DNA from: Cyclina sinensis
Lineage: Eukaryota > Mollusca > Bivalvia > Venerida > Veneridae
Assembly (NCBI GenBank): GCA_012932295.1
Contig: JAAONU010000014.1
Span: 39,602,770 to 39,666,769, forward strand
Length of the DNA: 64,000 bases
Direction of reading: 5' to 3'
In this document: piece after piece, positions 23,601 through 33,399 of the stretch
How positions within the stretch are numbered: position 1 is the first letter of the stretch
Layout of the letters: each line of letters begins with the position of its first letter
Translations under genes and position numbers: made by a program
The notes under the pieces: model-generated
What the model was told of the DNA's origin: nothing
The model's input: the letters and a program-made list of their open reading frames with translations, nothing else
Database searches by the model: none

Positions 23601-25609
23601 GCCTCTGTGGTAGTTCAATACCATGAAGTTTGTAAGGGAATATGATAGGATGTTTTTTTCCGGCTGATTCTAAGGATTTCACATTTATCAGGGTTGAATT
23701 CCATGGACCAATCAGATTCCCAGTTTTCAAGACTATGAAGGTCATTTTGAAGGGTTTCGGCATCTCGGGTGGATTTGATGGTTAGATAGACTATTGTATC
23801 GTCTGCGAATAGTCTTATAAGTAAAGAAATATCAGATCAACAAAAACGGTTCCACTTGTAAAGGATAATGTATCAGGCTAAAGCACATAATGTGGTCATT
23901 CACAAATTATATTAGAATTTCAATGTTAATAGTCATTATGGAATTTAGCATGATGTTGGTCATTAGATTTAATTAATAAAACAAAATTATAATCTAGTTA
24001 CATAAGAAGAGGAATAAAAGCGGTTATTTTAGAAGTATGCATTTGATCACTCATTTTTTGAATTGTCCCCTCAAAACCCAATAATTCCTGGTACTGTATG
24101 AATAACACATATTATGTCCTTCTTACCGAACATCCAAGCAATATGCAATATAAAATCAATTTACCGACCTTGTCATTTACCGAAAGGCAGTGTCTAGAGG
24201 TACGGATCCGTACCTCTAGACCGGCGGTCTAGGGGTACGGATCCGTATTCCTAGACAATACTAGTAGGACTGTCTAGGGGTACGGACCTTCGTTTAACTT
24301 ACTTAAACTGTTCCCAATGCTACAAAATGAAGCGATCACCATCCCGATGTGTTTTTTTTTCACGCAAAATTTGTTTCGAAAAGCGAAGCTTAAATTTCAT
24401 TTTCATTGGTGTGTAAAATCCAATCGAATCTGAATAGGCCAGTTGAGAAAAAATCGTTGTCGTCCAGCAGAAATGACAATTTGTGAAGGTATCTATCTGA
24501 ACTAATCAACAATATAAATACTTAATAGTGAATGTAAAAATAACAATGTACATAGTGACTGTAAAAATAACAATGTACATAGATCTACTGACTTTTATAA
24601 AAAAACATTTTATAAATGAAAAAAGTAAACTGGACATTGCATAAACTTGAATGAATTTTTGCTAGAGAAGTGTTGAAAATGTATATAGTGACTGTAAAAA
24701 AACTACGGCATCACTGATAGGATTATGTGAACTTTTCATTGAGACAGTACTGTAGAATCATAAAAAGAATCTAAGTTAATTTATTCAGTTAATAATTCAT
24801 TCGGTCTTTCTGGCTAAAAAAATGAAGAAGAAGAAGAGAGTGGCCTGGATATTGCTGAACATTATATAAGTGTTCCAATTTTGTTTACATTCGATCTTCA
24901 GAGACTGTAAAATGTAAAGAAATGGTCATTTGTCATGCACATTTAGGTTCAGCTAAACTGAACGCTCTCTTTTTAAAAAGTATACGCGAGATGACAACGA
25001 TATGTTTCTCTTTTCGTTAGCGGATATTTGGATTTCGGATTAATCGCATATAATATCATCGGAAAAGGTAACCGAAAATAACTTGTAAGTCTTCGTCCTT
25101 CTTAGGTAATTTAAGTTGGCTGGATACAAAAAACACTACATCCAAGTTAATTCTGAAGTAAATTTATGCTTCATTCTATCGGAAAATAAGGTCCGTATCC
25201 CTAGACAATTCTACACGTATTGTCTAGAGGTACGGATCCGTACCTCTAGACCGGCGGTCTAGGGGTACGGATCCGTACCTCTAGACACTTCCTTACCGAA
25301 ACCTCAGGTCAGTAAGCAATCAAGAGGGAGTAATGTAAGCTGCAAGAACTTTCTTCCCAATCGATGTGAAATCATAAGATTAAATTAAACTAAACTTAAG
25401 AGGGAGTTAGACGAAACCACCGCAGAATAGCTGTTGCAGCAGAACAGTCAAAGATTGTCCGAATTAAGCGCTATATCCGAATGAGAGAAGATTAATCTAT
25501 TTTGAGGACATCATTTTCACCCCGTAAATCAGCCTAAATATGTGCATGATGTTAAAATTATTCCGCTGTAGTAGATTGTGATATCATATCTCTACTTACG
25601 TTCGGGCAT
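11603..25609 (-). CDS. IK: Spliceosomal protein RED (IK cytokine homologue), complete
   Basis: RED partners SMU1 in the spliceosomal B complex and acts in pre-mRNA splicing in the nucleus. Fifteen minus-strand coding exons join in phase to 583 aa plus TGA (the vertebrate protein is about 557 aa): 25609-25600, 20787-20703, 20334-20242, 19543-19478, 18597-18347, 17864-17728, 17139-16960, 16052-15944, 15345-15291, 14806-14696, 13974-13833, 13487-13387, 12966-12883, 12487-12332 and 11774-11603. Family signatures in order: ESFSNPMAPP, NADFRKMLMTPRAP, AEKYRDRARERRDG, ESKYLGGDMEHTHLVKG, FLPGRMAYVVDLEDEFAD, LTTNDIVINKLTQILSYLRQ, an RD/RE-dipeptide region (residues about 340-395), SYAECYPG, DYTKMDQGNKKGPVGRWDFD, and a C-terminus in KKSKY. 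The first coding exon is only 10 nt and precedes a 4.8 kb intron. Several donors are atypical (GTTGGT, GTTATA, GTTTGT). All key family blocks are present, so it looks functional. Confidence 0.97.
14461..14485 (-). other. G-run tract in RED intron (possible G-quadruplex)
   Basis: The plus strand is nearly all C here, so the sense strand of RED reads GGGG-T-GGGG-T-GGGGGGGGG-A-GGGGG. This lies in the intron just downstream of exon 14806-14696. Four or more G runs with single-base loops meet the usual sequence rule for a G-quadruplex in the pre-mRNA. Confidence 0.6.
17990..18080 (-). repeat. tRNA-like SINE relic in RED intron
   Basis: The minus strand reads GTGTTGAGTGGTTAGGCAAC (A-box-like) and, further on, GAGTTTAAGTCTCACC (B-box-like), at a spacing close to that of a tRNA. 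It is strongly degenerate and has no acceptor-stem pairing, so it is a relic and not a tRNA gene. Confidence 0.4.
18896..19428. mobile_element. 533-bp TIR element with TCGACAAAT ends in RED intron
   Basis: The left end CAGGGCTCGACAAAT and the inverted right end CAGAGCTCGACAAAT match at 14 of 15 positions. GTTAT flanks both sides (18891-18895 and 19429-19433). Inside are several CTCGTCCTGCAGGACGAG-type palindromic motifs near both ends. CAGRG-type termini recall hAT elements, but hAT normally makes 8-bp duplications and only 5 bp match here. It is non-autonomous and sits between RED exons 19543-19478 and 18597-18347. Confidence 0.75.
20080..20170 (-). repeat. tRNA-like SINE relic in RED intron
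   Basis: The minus strand contains TAGTCAAGTGGTTACAAAC (A-box-like) followed by GCTGGTTTGATCCCC (B-box-like). It lies in the intron between RED exons 20334-20242 and 19543-19478. It is degenerate with no tRNA folding potential. Confidence 0.45.
21600..22050. repeat. Diverged two-copy ~195-bp tandem duplication
   Basis: CACTCAAAAATAATGATA occurs at about 21,810 and again at about 22,005, with similar sequence before and after each copy. This indicates an old tandem duplication within the first RED intron. Confidence 0.5.
22265..23820 (-). mobile_element. Truncated non-LTR retrotransposon relic, split by another element
   Basis: Read on the minus strand from 23,820, the remnant starts at a reverse-transcriptase C motif (RLFADDTIVYLTIKS) and passes EFNPDKCEILRISRK. 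It breaks near LEQRRN at about 23,247, resumes at about 22,555 with the HLTTTRN and FFPRSIHLWNGLP blocks, and ends at a stop at 22,278. These blocks match the 3' part of the plus-strand LINE at 25.8-28.3 kb. The 5' part and the catalytic A and B motifs are missing and frameshifts are present. The gap is filled by the repeat at 22,560-23,246. Confidence 0.8.
22560..23246 (+). mobile_element. Tandem-core (Helentron/pearl-like) element inserted in the LINE relic
   Basis: Three core repeats of about 167 bp each contain GGGCCATAATTCTGTTAAAT and CATCCCTGGAAGTTTAAGC. A short GTACGGACG-type microsatellite at about 23,170-23,200 and a hairpin-forming tail (TATGCTCCCC...GAGGGCATAAAA) follow. The insertion splits the minus-strand LINE, so it is younger than that LINE copy. 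Confidence 0.75.
24186..25292. mobile_element. 1,107-bp palindrome-ended DNA transposon (MULE/Merlin-like)
   Basis: It is flanked by a perfect 9-bp direct repeat TTACCGAAA (24177-24185 and 25293-25301). The tips are GGCAGTGTCTAGAGG on the left and, on the complementary strand, GGAAGTGTCTAGAGG on the right. Each end contains the same nested palindromes: CTAGAGGTACGGATCCGT and its complement, then GACCGGCGGTC, then TCTAGGGGTACGGATCC. A further inverted copy lies inside each end. The interior is AT-rich with no transposase frame. A 9-bp duplication with GG tips fits Mutator-like or Merlin-like elements. It lies in RED intron 1, starting about 300 bp from the first coding exon. Confidence 0.87.
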
Positions 25610-25840
25610 TTTGCTGTAGATTGATTTTCTTCCTTCTGTTGTTGTTAACTTCTCGATAAATCACGTCAAGTATCGTGTGACCTTCAGAAACGAAACTAAA
25701 GAAAAGCAAATATCGGTAAGTGCTTCATTAGTAGACTTGGTGTACTTGAAATAACCCGTGTGTGTGTGTGTGTGTAACACATCCTTTCTCAATATATTTT
25801 ACTCTTTCTGATAGCTATAATTATATTCAGTTGTTTTGAT
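25610..25840 (-). promoter_or_regulatory. RED 5' UTR and presumptive promoter region
   Basis: This is the interval between the RED start codon and the start of the upstream LINE. It contains a short TG-dinucleotide run near 25,760. No TATA box is obvious. The promoter role is inferred from position only. Confidence 0.35.
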
Positions 25841-28330
25841 CATTGTTCACAGCAGATACATGTAAATTCAAAGACATGTATGATAATTTTGCGGAGAACA
25901 TGATTAATCATAATCTTGAACAAATGGTCAAAGTTCCCACACGGGATAAAAATATCCTAGATCTCTTTCTCACTAACACTCCGGGTCACGTTCATGACAC
26001 AAAAGTCTTACCAAGCTTAGGTACATCAGACCATGATATAGTCTTCCATGAACTTAAGGTCAAAAGAGGGCGAATCAGGCAAAAACCCTCGACTGGTCAA
26101 ATCATACAAGAAAGCAAACTGGTCTGACTTCAAAAATGACATGGTCACTTTCAGTAGTACGTTCAACCAAAATCAAAATGAAGACCCAAACCAATTATGG
26201 GATCAAAAGGTTATCATCCAAACACATACCGTCAAGACAATGCAAAAATAAAGCTGATTTACCATGGGTTACTCACGATATTGTTAAACAGATTAGGAAA
26301 AGGAATAAACTCTTCACAAAAATAAAAAGGTCTCGGTCACAGAATTGTCAGAACATAAAGAAATTCAAACATCTTAAGGCATCAGTGCAAAAACAAATAA
26401 GAAATGCTTATTGGTCATATCTAGAGTCAATCATCTTCTCAGATAATACAGATCCAGGTCATAAGAAAAAGTTCTACAACTTTATTAAACACAAAAAAAA
26501 CTGAAAACATAGGAATTGCACCACTCAGCTCTGATGGGCATACTTACAGTGACCCAGTGTCAAAGGCGAACATACTAAACAAACAGTTTGAATCAGTTTT
26601 CTCAAAGCCTTCACCACTCAGTCTCAAACAAATAACTAAAAGCTCAATGTCATCACTTGGTCACCCGCCCATGGCTCCAATATCCATCTCAGTTCAAGGA
26701 GTTGATAAGTTGTTGATAGGACTAAACCCCCACAAAGCCCAAGGTCCAGATGAGATTTCACCTAGGTTACTCAAAGAGTTACACACAGAGATAGCACCAG
26801 TCCTTATAATCATATTCCAAAGATCACTAGACACAGGTATTGTTCCTAAGGATTGGAAACATGCCATCATCACACCAGCGTACAAAAAGGGTCAAAATCA
26901 AAACCTAGCAATTACAGACCAATATCACTCACATGTATAGCATCAAAACTAATGGAACACATCATTGTTTCAAACATGATGGATTACTTTGACAAACACA
27001 ACATACTTTGCCCACAGCAACATGGATTCAGGTCAAAACATAGCTGTGAGACACAGCTCATTGGCTTCACACAAGAAATAGCTGACAACCTTGATCAAGG
27101 TCAACAAACTGATGTCATAGTCATGGATTTCAGTAAAGCTTTTGACAAAGTAGACCATCACAAACTCATACACAAGCTGAAACACATGGGAGTTCATCCA
27201 CACATCATTTCGTGGATACAAAACTTTCTCAAAAACAGATCACAACAAGTATTAGTGGAAAACAAGGTCTCTGACAGGCTCCCTGTGCTTTCTGGTGTCC
27301 CGCAGGGATCGGTCTTAGATCCATGTCTCTTTCTCGCATACATCAATGACCTACCAGGAAGTGTCAGGAGCCGGGTGCGTCTATTTGCCGACGACACCAT
27401 AGTTTATTTAACCATTAAATCACAAGCATCTGCACAAACCTTACAAAATGATTTGCACAACCTTGAAATATGGGAAAAAGAATGGTCAATGGAATTCAAC
27501 CCTGACAAGTGTGAAGTTCTCAGAATACACAGGAAAAATAAACCGGTCATCTTTCCTTACACCCTACATAACACTAAACTGAAAACCACAGAAAATGCAA
27601 AATACTTAGGAGTTACAATAAGTAGCAACCTAAACTGGTCATCCCACATAAACAATATCACAAACAAAGCAAAAAACAGCTTAAGGTTCATCAGACGAAA
27701 CGTCAAAACACAAAACAAACAACTCAAAGAAGCAGCATACAAAACATATGTAAGACCACAGGTTGAATACTGCTCAACCATATGGCATCCATGGCAAAAA
27801 TATCTCACACACAGAATAGAAATGGTCCAGAGGTCAGCTGCAAGGTACGTTCATAATGATTACCACTATACAAGCAGTGTAACAAACATGATCAAAGAAC
27901 TAAAATGGTCAACTTTAGAACAAAGGCGAAACCATGCCAGCCTGGTCATGCTACACAAAATAAAAAAGAATCAGGTCAATGTTGATCACAATCACCTTAC
28001 AAACACAAGAAACAGCAAATTCCTCATTCCACAATCAAAAATACAACATCACATGGACTCATTCTTCCCAAGGACTATACGACTCTGGAACGAATTACCG
28101 ACCGAGATTAAGGCTACCCCAACTGTGCCAGCTTTTATCAGTGGACTAAACAAGTTTTATAGATTTTAAAGTACTTAAAATAAATGTTTAAGTAAGATCT
28201 TCAGTTAAATCTTGTTTTCTTTGTTATTAACTTTTATAATTTTAAATGTTCCTGACATGCGCCTGCCTAGTATAGTCAGTATTGACTTTTGGCAGTATTA
28301 AGTTGAAGTTGAAGTTGAAGTTGCAGTGTA
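25840..28330 (+). mobile_element. Decayed non-LTR retrotransposon (CR1/Jockey-type), 5'-truncated
   Basis: It begins inside the AP-endonuclease domain (ILDLFLTNTPGH, then the TSDHDIV block near 26,030), continues through a linker, and ends with reverse transcriptase. Frame breaks occur near 26,080 and 26,200, with a stop at about 26,502 and another shift near 26,900. Past the terminal stop at 28,169 there is a short 3' UTR and a tail of about five AAGTTG-type hexamers (28,297-28,326), the short-repeat tail usual for CR1/L2-like LINEs. It lies head to head with RED, directly upstream. Confidence 0.9.
26853..28169 (+). CDS. LINE reverse transcriptase, intact C-terminal frame of a broken ORF2
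   Basis: The frame runs 438 codons; true homology starts at about codon 12 (PSNYRPISLTCIASKLMEHI). Motif A is MDFSKAFDKVDHHKL, motif B is GVPQGSVLDPCLF, and motif C is RLFADDTIVY with both catalytic aspartates. The block KYLGVTISSNLNWSSHI and the C-terminal FFPRTIRLWNELP block follow. The preceding fingers region (GPDEISPRLLKEL) is in another frame (26,557-26,940), so the ORF2 product cannot be made in full. This is a transposon remnant, not a host gene. Confidence 0.85.
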   Translation: METCHHHTSVQKGSKSKPSNYRPISLTCIASKLMEHIIVSNMMDYFDKHNILCPQQHGFRSKHSCETQLIGFTQEIADNLDQGQQTDVIVMDFSKAFDKVDHHKLIHKLKHMGVHPHIISWIQNFLKNRSQQVLVENKVSDRLPVLSGVPQGSVLDPCLFLAYINDLPGSVRSRVRLFADDTIVYLTIKSQASAQTLQNDLHNLEIWEKEWSMEFNPDKCEVLRIHRKNKPVIFPYTLHNTKLKTTENAKYLGVTISSNLNWSSHINNITNKAKNSLRFIRRNVKTQNKQLKEAAYKTYVRPQVEYCSTIWHPWQKYLTHRIEMVQRSAARYVHNDYHYTSSVTNMIKELKWSTLEQRRNHASLVMLHKIKKNQVNVDHNHLTNTRNSKFLIPQSKIQHHMDSFFPRTIRLWNELPTEIKATPTVPAFISGLNKFYRF

Positions 28331-29610
28331 TTTTGGAAACGAGTCCAAGAAATTTTACCATTATTTCCTACTTGTCATGTCACACTTTACGGTTTTTGGA
28401 AAGTTTAACTTAGGCCACTGTAGACGGCCACTGGATTCTTCACATTGCTTCCGGCAGAGAATATCTTAAAACACATACTATACATATAAATCTTTGTAAT
28501 TATATGTCATTTGGGACAAAACTAAAAGTTATCAAAGAAATTCCTTACTCTGTTGTTTAGATAGCTTTTCCTGTGGTTTGATACTGAAAATAAATAGGGG
28601 TATAGATAGAAATATCTTGGCAGAGGTCTTCTAGAAAATCTACCTGCAGTCAAGTTTTAGAGTTCTGAGTCAATTTTTTTAGGTTTCCGAAGACTTCAGT
28701 GACAGTTTGTTTTTAATAAGATCATTAAAGATTTTCCAGTATATGCCTTCGTAAAATATATTACCCAAATGAAGTCTGAAGTTATCATTTGATAAACAGT
28801 AGATTGAATACCGACTATATATTTTCAACAGAAAACTAACTATAACTTCTTTTTTACATAAAATGTTCAAAGATTTCTTATCAAAAAGGCATTATCACAT
28901 GCCAAATTTTGTTTGTGATGCTATATATTACCATTACATTTTTTTTTATATTACACATGTGTAATAGAACGGCCAACATAACATTACACATTTACTTCTT
29001 GCTTCAAATTAATTATTTTATTTATTGTCATTTTTAAATTTGTTATCATTTAGATGTCCTATTTCAAAGAGATGTCTTCTATGTTCAGTATTTCATACAT
29101 AATTATGTTCACATTTTATTTGGAACTATTTTCTTGGTTGATGTTTTGTAACTTTTTTCCCCCAGTATAGTTCAAATAAATATAACCACGATAAGATCCA
29201 TTTATTATTGATTTCGTCATGTAATAACAAGAATCTGACACACGTTAACATTTCATATAAACTTTTATTCCACTTGTCTAGGAATAATAATATCAAGCTC
29301 GCCAGAAGCTCGCTTAATAACATTCTTCCTGAACTCGTTGAATAAAAGTTTATATGAAATGGAAACTCGTCTCAGAGCCCATATACACCAGTACAGCAGT
29401 ATGGATAAAACGATGGATGCTGGAAACAATGAATGCGAAGATATTTAATGTCATTACAACCTCTGTCGATTCCAATCTCGTTAAAACCGAATTCAGTATC
29501 TTCGTTCCTATTTCGCTAACTGATCGTGGATAGTAGAGGAGCGCAAACTTGAATATAATTTTAATGAGATTGTGTCAATTCTATCATAATTATTATACTT
29601 GTGTTTATTT
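28331..29610. other. Intergenic with palindromes only
   Basis: AT-rich. A perfect 16-bp palindrome ATTACACATGTGTAAT lies at 28950-28965. A perfect 22-bp inverted repeat lies at 29249-29270 and 29340-29361 (listed separately). No exon or open frame of note was found. Confidence 0.5.
29249..29361. repeat. 22-bp perfect inverted repeat with 69-bp loop
   Basis: CATTTCATATAAACTTTTAT (the first 20 of 22 bases) at 29249-29270 is matched by its exact reverse complement at 29340-29361. It could be a small stem-loop or a very short MITE-like structure; no clear direct repeat flanks it. Confidence 0.85.
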
Positions 29611-29616
29611 ATTATC

Positions 29617-29870
29617 GGTACCGGTTTCTCATTTGACCGACGCTCCCTGAAGAGTTTTTTTAGGTTATAGTAGCCATATAGAATGCATCCCATTCAAAAC
29701 AAACCCCTGGTTTCATTTACATACTCAGTGTATTGCACTGGCACATGGGACCTTACGTTAATGTACCTTCCGAAAGCCTGACTCTTAGTTCTGTAAAAGT
29801 GCAGGTTATCGAATTAGTGAGCTATGGATTACCAGTCCAGCGCATAACCTCTGACTCCAACATGCATAGA
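29617..29870 (-). repeat. tRNA-derived SINE, copy 2
   Basis: The minus strand has AGAGGTTATGCGCTGG (A-box-like) and TAATTCGATAACC (B-box-like), and ends at GGTACCGG next to CTCATTTGACCGACGC. It shares layout and tail with the copy at 8,287-8,515. Confidence 0.55.
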
Positions 29871-29915
29871 ATACATGATAATGAATACCGAAACATACAT
29901 ATCACAAGTAAAGAA

Positions 29916-29995
29916 ATGTGTGTGTGTGTGTGTGTGTGCGTGTGTGTGTGTGTTTTTTGTTGTTTTGTTGTTTTTTGTTTTTTGTTGTTTTTTTT
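29916..29995 (+). repeat. TG dinucleotide microsatellite followed by T/G-rich tract
   Basis: About 17 TG units interrupted by one CG at 29,916-29,952, then an irregular T-rich TTGTTTT tract. Simple sequence. Confidence 0.9.
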
Positions 29996-30132
29996 TGACG
30001 TCGTCGGTTACTTTTTTCGACGTAGTATGTTTGAACTTCCGCTGATATGGACGCGTTGCTAACAAAAACCTTAAAAATATTACTAGTCAGAATTCAAAAC
30101 TCTGAATTGTCTGGGCTTATCTTTCCGGTTTA

Positions 30133-30393
30133 ATGGCTGACAGTTTACGAAAAAGAGAGAATTGTAATCTTCGGATTATCGACGGTTTTTTTACGAATAA
30201 CATCCGCTGCCTCATGGATGAATGTGGAGATAGGCAATGTAACATACGGAATTATTTTATGCAACCACCGGGTAAAATTCCGACTTCAATGGGAGAAATT
30301 CGGTTGTTGAAACGAGTACATCCTAAGCGCAAGCTATTAGCCTTTACCGAACATGGAATGCAATCTAACTGGAACCGACAGATAAAGGGATAA
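30133..30393 (+). CDS. Small hypothetical ORF, 86 codons, uncertain
   Basis: An uninterrupted frame starts at an ATG preceded by CCGGTTTA. The product is basic with three cysteines and no signal peptide, membrane segment or recognised domain. No splice structure or poly-A signal supports it. The region just downstream (30,400-31,060) holds only poly-T and TTG-rich simple sequence and one arm of an inverted repeat. It may be a chance frame in a repeat island; I do not recognise it. Confidence 0.2.
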   Translation: MADSLRKRENCNLRIIDGFFTNNIRCLMDECGDRQCNIRNYFMQPPGKIPTSMGEIRLLKRVHPKRKLLAFTEHGMQSNWNRQIKG

Positions 30394-31059
30394 CATTTGT
30401 TCACTGTGTTTAAGCAAGCAGTTTCAGACCTTTCAAAATTTTATTGCCTAGTCAGTACAAACCGGAGCAATTTATGTCTTTAAAGCCTTTATTCAGTAGG
30501 GTTACAGTAATACGAAATTGTAGCTACTCTTCGAAGTAGAGCGTTATTGATTACACCTTTTTCAATCAGCCATTTTTTTTCTTTAATTTTTTTATTGATC
30601 TATACAAAATCCTTACAAAGTAACTTACGTGTCGACAAGCTTTTTTTTTTTTTAAAAAAAGACATTTCTTGCTTGTCTTTGTTTTAATTGGTTGTCTTTT
30701 TTTAGTTATTAATTTTTGTCGTCGTTGTTGTTGTTTTGGTGTTGTTGTTTTTTGTACATTTTTGTGTCGAATGACTATAGACCGTTCCATAATTGATAAT
30801 TTGACCGCCGCCATTATGAAGGTTACGTGGCCGTTCGCCATTAAAGGAATGCTCAACCTCGCTATGATGCATAAATTCTGTAAAACATTGTATAACGTTA
30901 GCATATTTCAAGGTGACATACTGCCTTATATCGCGTGAATGAAAACGGTTGCAGAATAAACGACATTTTATTGTATTATTATAACTATTTTGTATGTTTT
31001 ATTCCTGTCTCGAACATATTTTTAACTTGAATTATTTAACACATGAAAGACTGCATGTA

Positions 31060-33175
31060 AACAGACTGCGTCGGCGGCGAAGGCGGTGTCGGCGGCGTCC
31101 CATTTTGCTTGTCCTGGGCATAACTACTGGAGGTATCAACTTGAAACTTCATAGGTGAATACATCTTATTGTGGGAAGGTGCAGTGCCCTAGAACCATAG
31201 CTCTCTTTTTCATAATTTTTAGCTCACCTGTGTCGTAGGCTCATGGTGAGCTATTAGGATCGATCAATGTCCGTCGCCCGTCGTCTGTCGTCCGTTCACA
31301 CTTAGTTTCTTAACACTCTAGTGGTCACTTTTTGGCCTCAATTGTCATGAAACTTAGTCAGGATGTTTGTCCCAGTGATTACTCGGACGAGTTCGAACAT
31401 GGATTATCTGGAATGAAAAACTAAGTCACAAGGTCCAAAAATAGAAAAACCTTGTTAACAATCTAGAGGCTACATTTTCAGTCCAAATATCCTGGAAATT
31501 TGTCAGAAAAAATGTTTTAATGATTTCCAGGTAAGGTTTTAATATGGGTCATCTGGGCCAAAAAACTAGGTCACAGAGCCCAAAAATAGAAAAACCTTGT
31601 TAACGCTCTAGAGGCTACTTTTTCAGTTCAAATATCCTGAAAATTTGTCAGAAAGGTTGTTTCCTTGTTAAATAGCACAAGTTTGAATATGAGTCATCTG
31701 GGATCAAAAACTAGATCACAGACCCCTAATATGGAAAAACCTTGTTTACACTCTAGAGGTAACATTTTCAGTCCAAGTAACCTGAAAATTTGTCAGAAAG
31801 GTTGTTTCGATGGTTTCCAGCTCAAATTTGAATATGGGTCAACTGGGTCAAAAACTCGGTCACAGAGCCCAAACATGTAAAAACCTTGTAAACACTCCAG
31901 AGGTTACATTTTCTTTCCAAATAACCTGAAAATTTGTCAGAGAGGTTGTTTCAATGATATCTAGCTAAAGTTTGAATATTTCCAAATATGAAAAAACTTT
32001 GTAAACACTCTACAGGCAACATTTTCAGTCAAACTATCCTTGACTTTTGTCAGAAAGGTTGTTGCGATGATTTCTAGGTCAAGTTTTGAATATGGGTTAT
32101 CTGGGGTCAAAATGTAGGTCACAGAGCCCAAATATGAACAAAAAACCTTGTTAAAACTCTAGAGGCTATATTTTCAGTCCGAATAACCTAGTAATTTGTC
32201 AGAGAGGTTGTTTCAATGATTTCTAGCTCAAGTTCGAACATTGGTCATCTGGGTTCAAAAACTAGGTCATAGAGCCCAAATACGGGAAAACCTTGTTAAC
32301 ACTCTAGAGGTAATATTTTCAGTCCAAATAAGCTGGAAATTTGTCAGATAAGTTGTTTCGTTTCGGTAATTTCTAGGTCAAGTTCGAATATGGGTCATCT
32401 GGTGTCAATTAATCAGGGCCATAACAATTTTGTTAAAAGCAGCCATACTCAGGCGAGCAATCCAGGACCAACATGGCCCTCTTGTTTAGTTATTGCCCTT
32501 TGTACTTAATTCTTGTCCGGGGCATAACTTGAAAGGTATTGAAGGTGAGTAGATCACACTGTCAGAGATGCAGTGCCTAAGAAACCATAACTCTCTTTTG
32601 CATAATTTTTGAGTTAGTGTCCTTTGTAATTTTTCATACTTAAGTTTTGTCCGGTGCATAACTTCATAAGTGAATAGATCTTACTGTGGATAGGTGAAGT
32701 GCCCAATAACCATAACTCTCTTTTGCACATTTTTTGAGTTGTTGCTCTTTGTAATTTTTCATACTTAAGTCTTGTCCGGGGCATAACTTGAAAGGTATTG
32801 AAGATGTCAAATTGAAACTTCATATGTGAATAGATCCCACTGTGGAGAGGTGTAGTTTTTAAGAACCATAACTTTCTTTTGCATATTTTTGAGTTATTGC
32901 CCTTTGTAATTTTTCATACTTAAGTCTTCTCCTGGTCATAACTTGAAAGATATTGAAGATATCAGCTTGAAACTTCATAGTTGAACAGATCTCACTGTGG
33001 ACAGGAGAAGTTTCCAAGAACCATAACTCTCTTTTGAATAATTTTTTAGTTATTGCCCTTTGTAATGTTTCAACCTTAATTCTTGTCCGGGACCTATAAA
33101 ATCCCCATTCCATAGGAAAAAACAAATAGGTATGCTATCGTCAGGCGACACACCCGACTCACGGAGTTCTAGTTT
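31060..33175 (+). mobile_element. Tandem-core repeat element with GCGGC-rich start, copy A (interrupted)
   Basis: It starts with a GTCGGCGGC-rich simple tract, then CCCATTTTGCTTGTCC. Core repeats of about 155-190 bp follow, with CATAACTTGAAAGGTATTGA, CTGTGGAGAGGTG and AACCATAACTCTCTTTTGC. It ends with CCCATTCCATAGG and TATGCTATCGTCAGG. The first unit is interrupted at about 31,220 by a different element and resumes at about 32,487. Copy B lies at 33,400-33,835. Confidence 0.75.
31221..32486 (+). mobile_element. Nested tandem-core element starting AGCTCACC
   Basis: It begins with AGCTCACCTG...ATGGTGAGCT (hairpin) and a GTCGTCTGTCGTCCGT run. Seven core repeats with a period of about 145 bp follow; CCTTG(T/A) recurs at about 31450, 31595, 31740, 31884, 31998, 32146 and 32291. 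It ends CAATCCAGGACC-AACATGGCCCTCTTGTTT. It interrupts copy A exactly between ATAATTTTT and AGTTATTGCCC, without an obvious target-site duplication, as Helitron-type insertion between T residues would do. Confidence 0.8.
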
Positions 33176-33399
33176 TTCAGTTAGAGGACCATGGGATAGA
33201 TCTTTGCTGATAATAAATGCTATATGAATCTGTTTTTCTTACAAACAATGTCACAATCACATTACAGCTATAAAAATGGGATTTTGTCTGCGCCAAGATT
33301 ATAAAACTGCTTCGATCTGCAGTCCCTTAATGGCGGACGCAAGGGAAGTAATCAGGGAGATACTAATTTCTGGAACGGTCTATAGTCAGGGGACACAGG

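Noticed and set aside
29829..30065. His/Thr- and Lys-rich minus frame and Cys/Val-rich plus frame
   Set aside because: They are translations of the TG microsatellite and adjoining T-rich tract.
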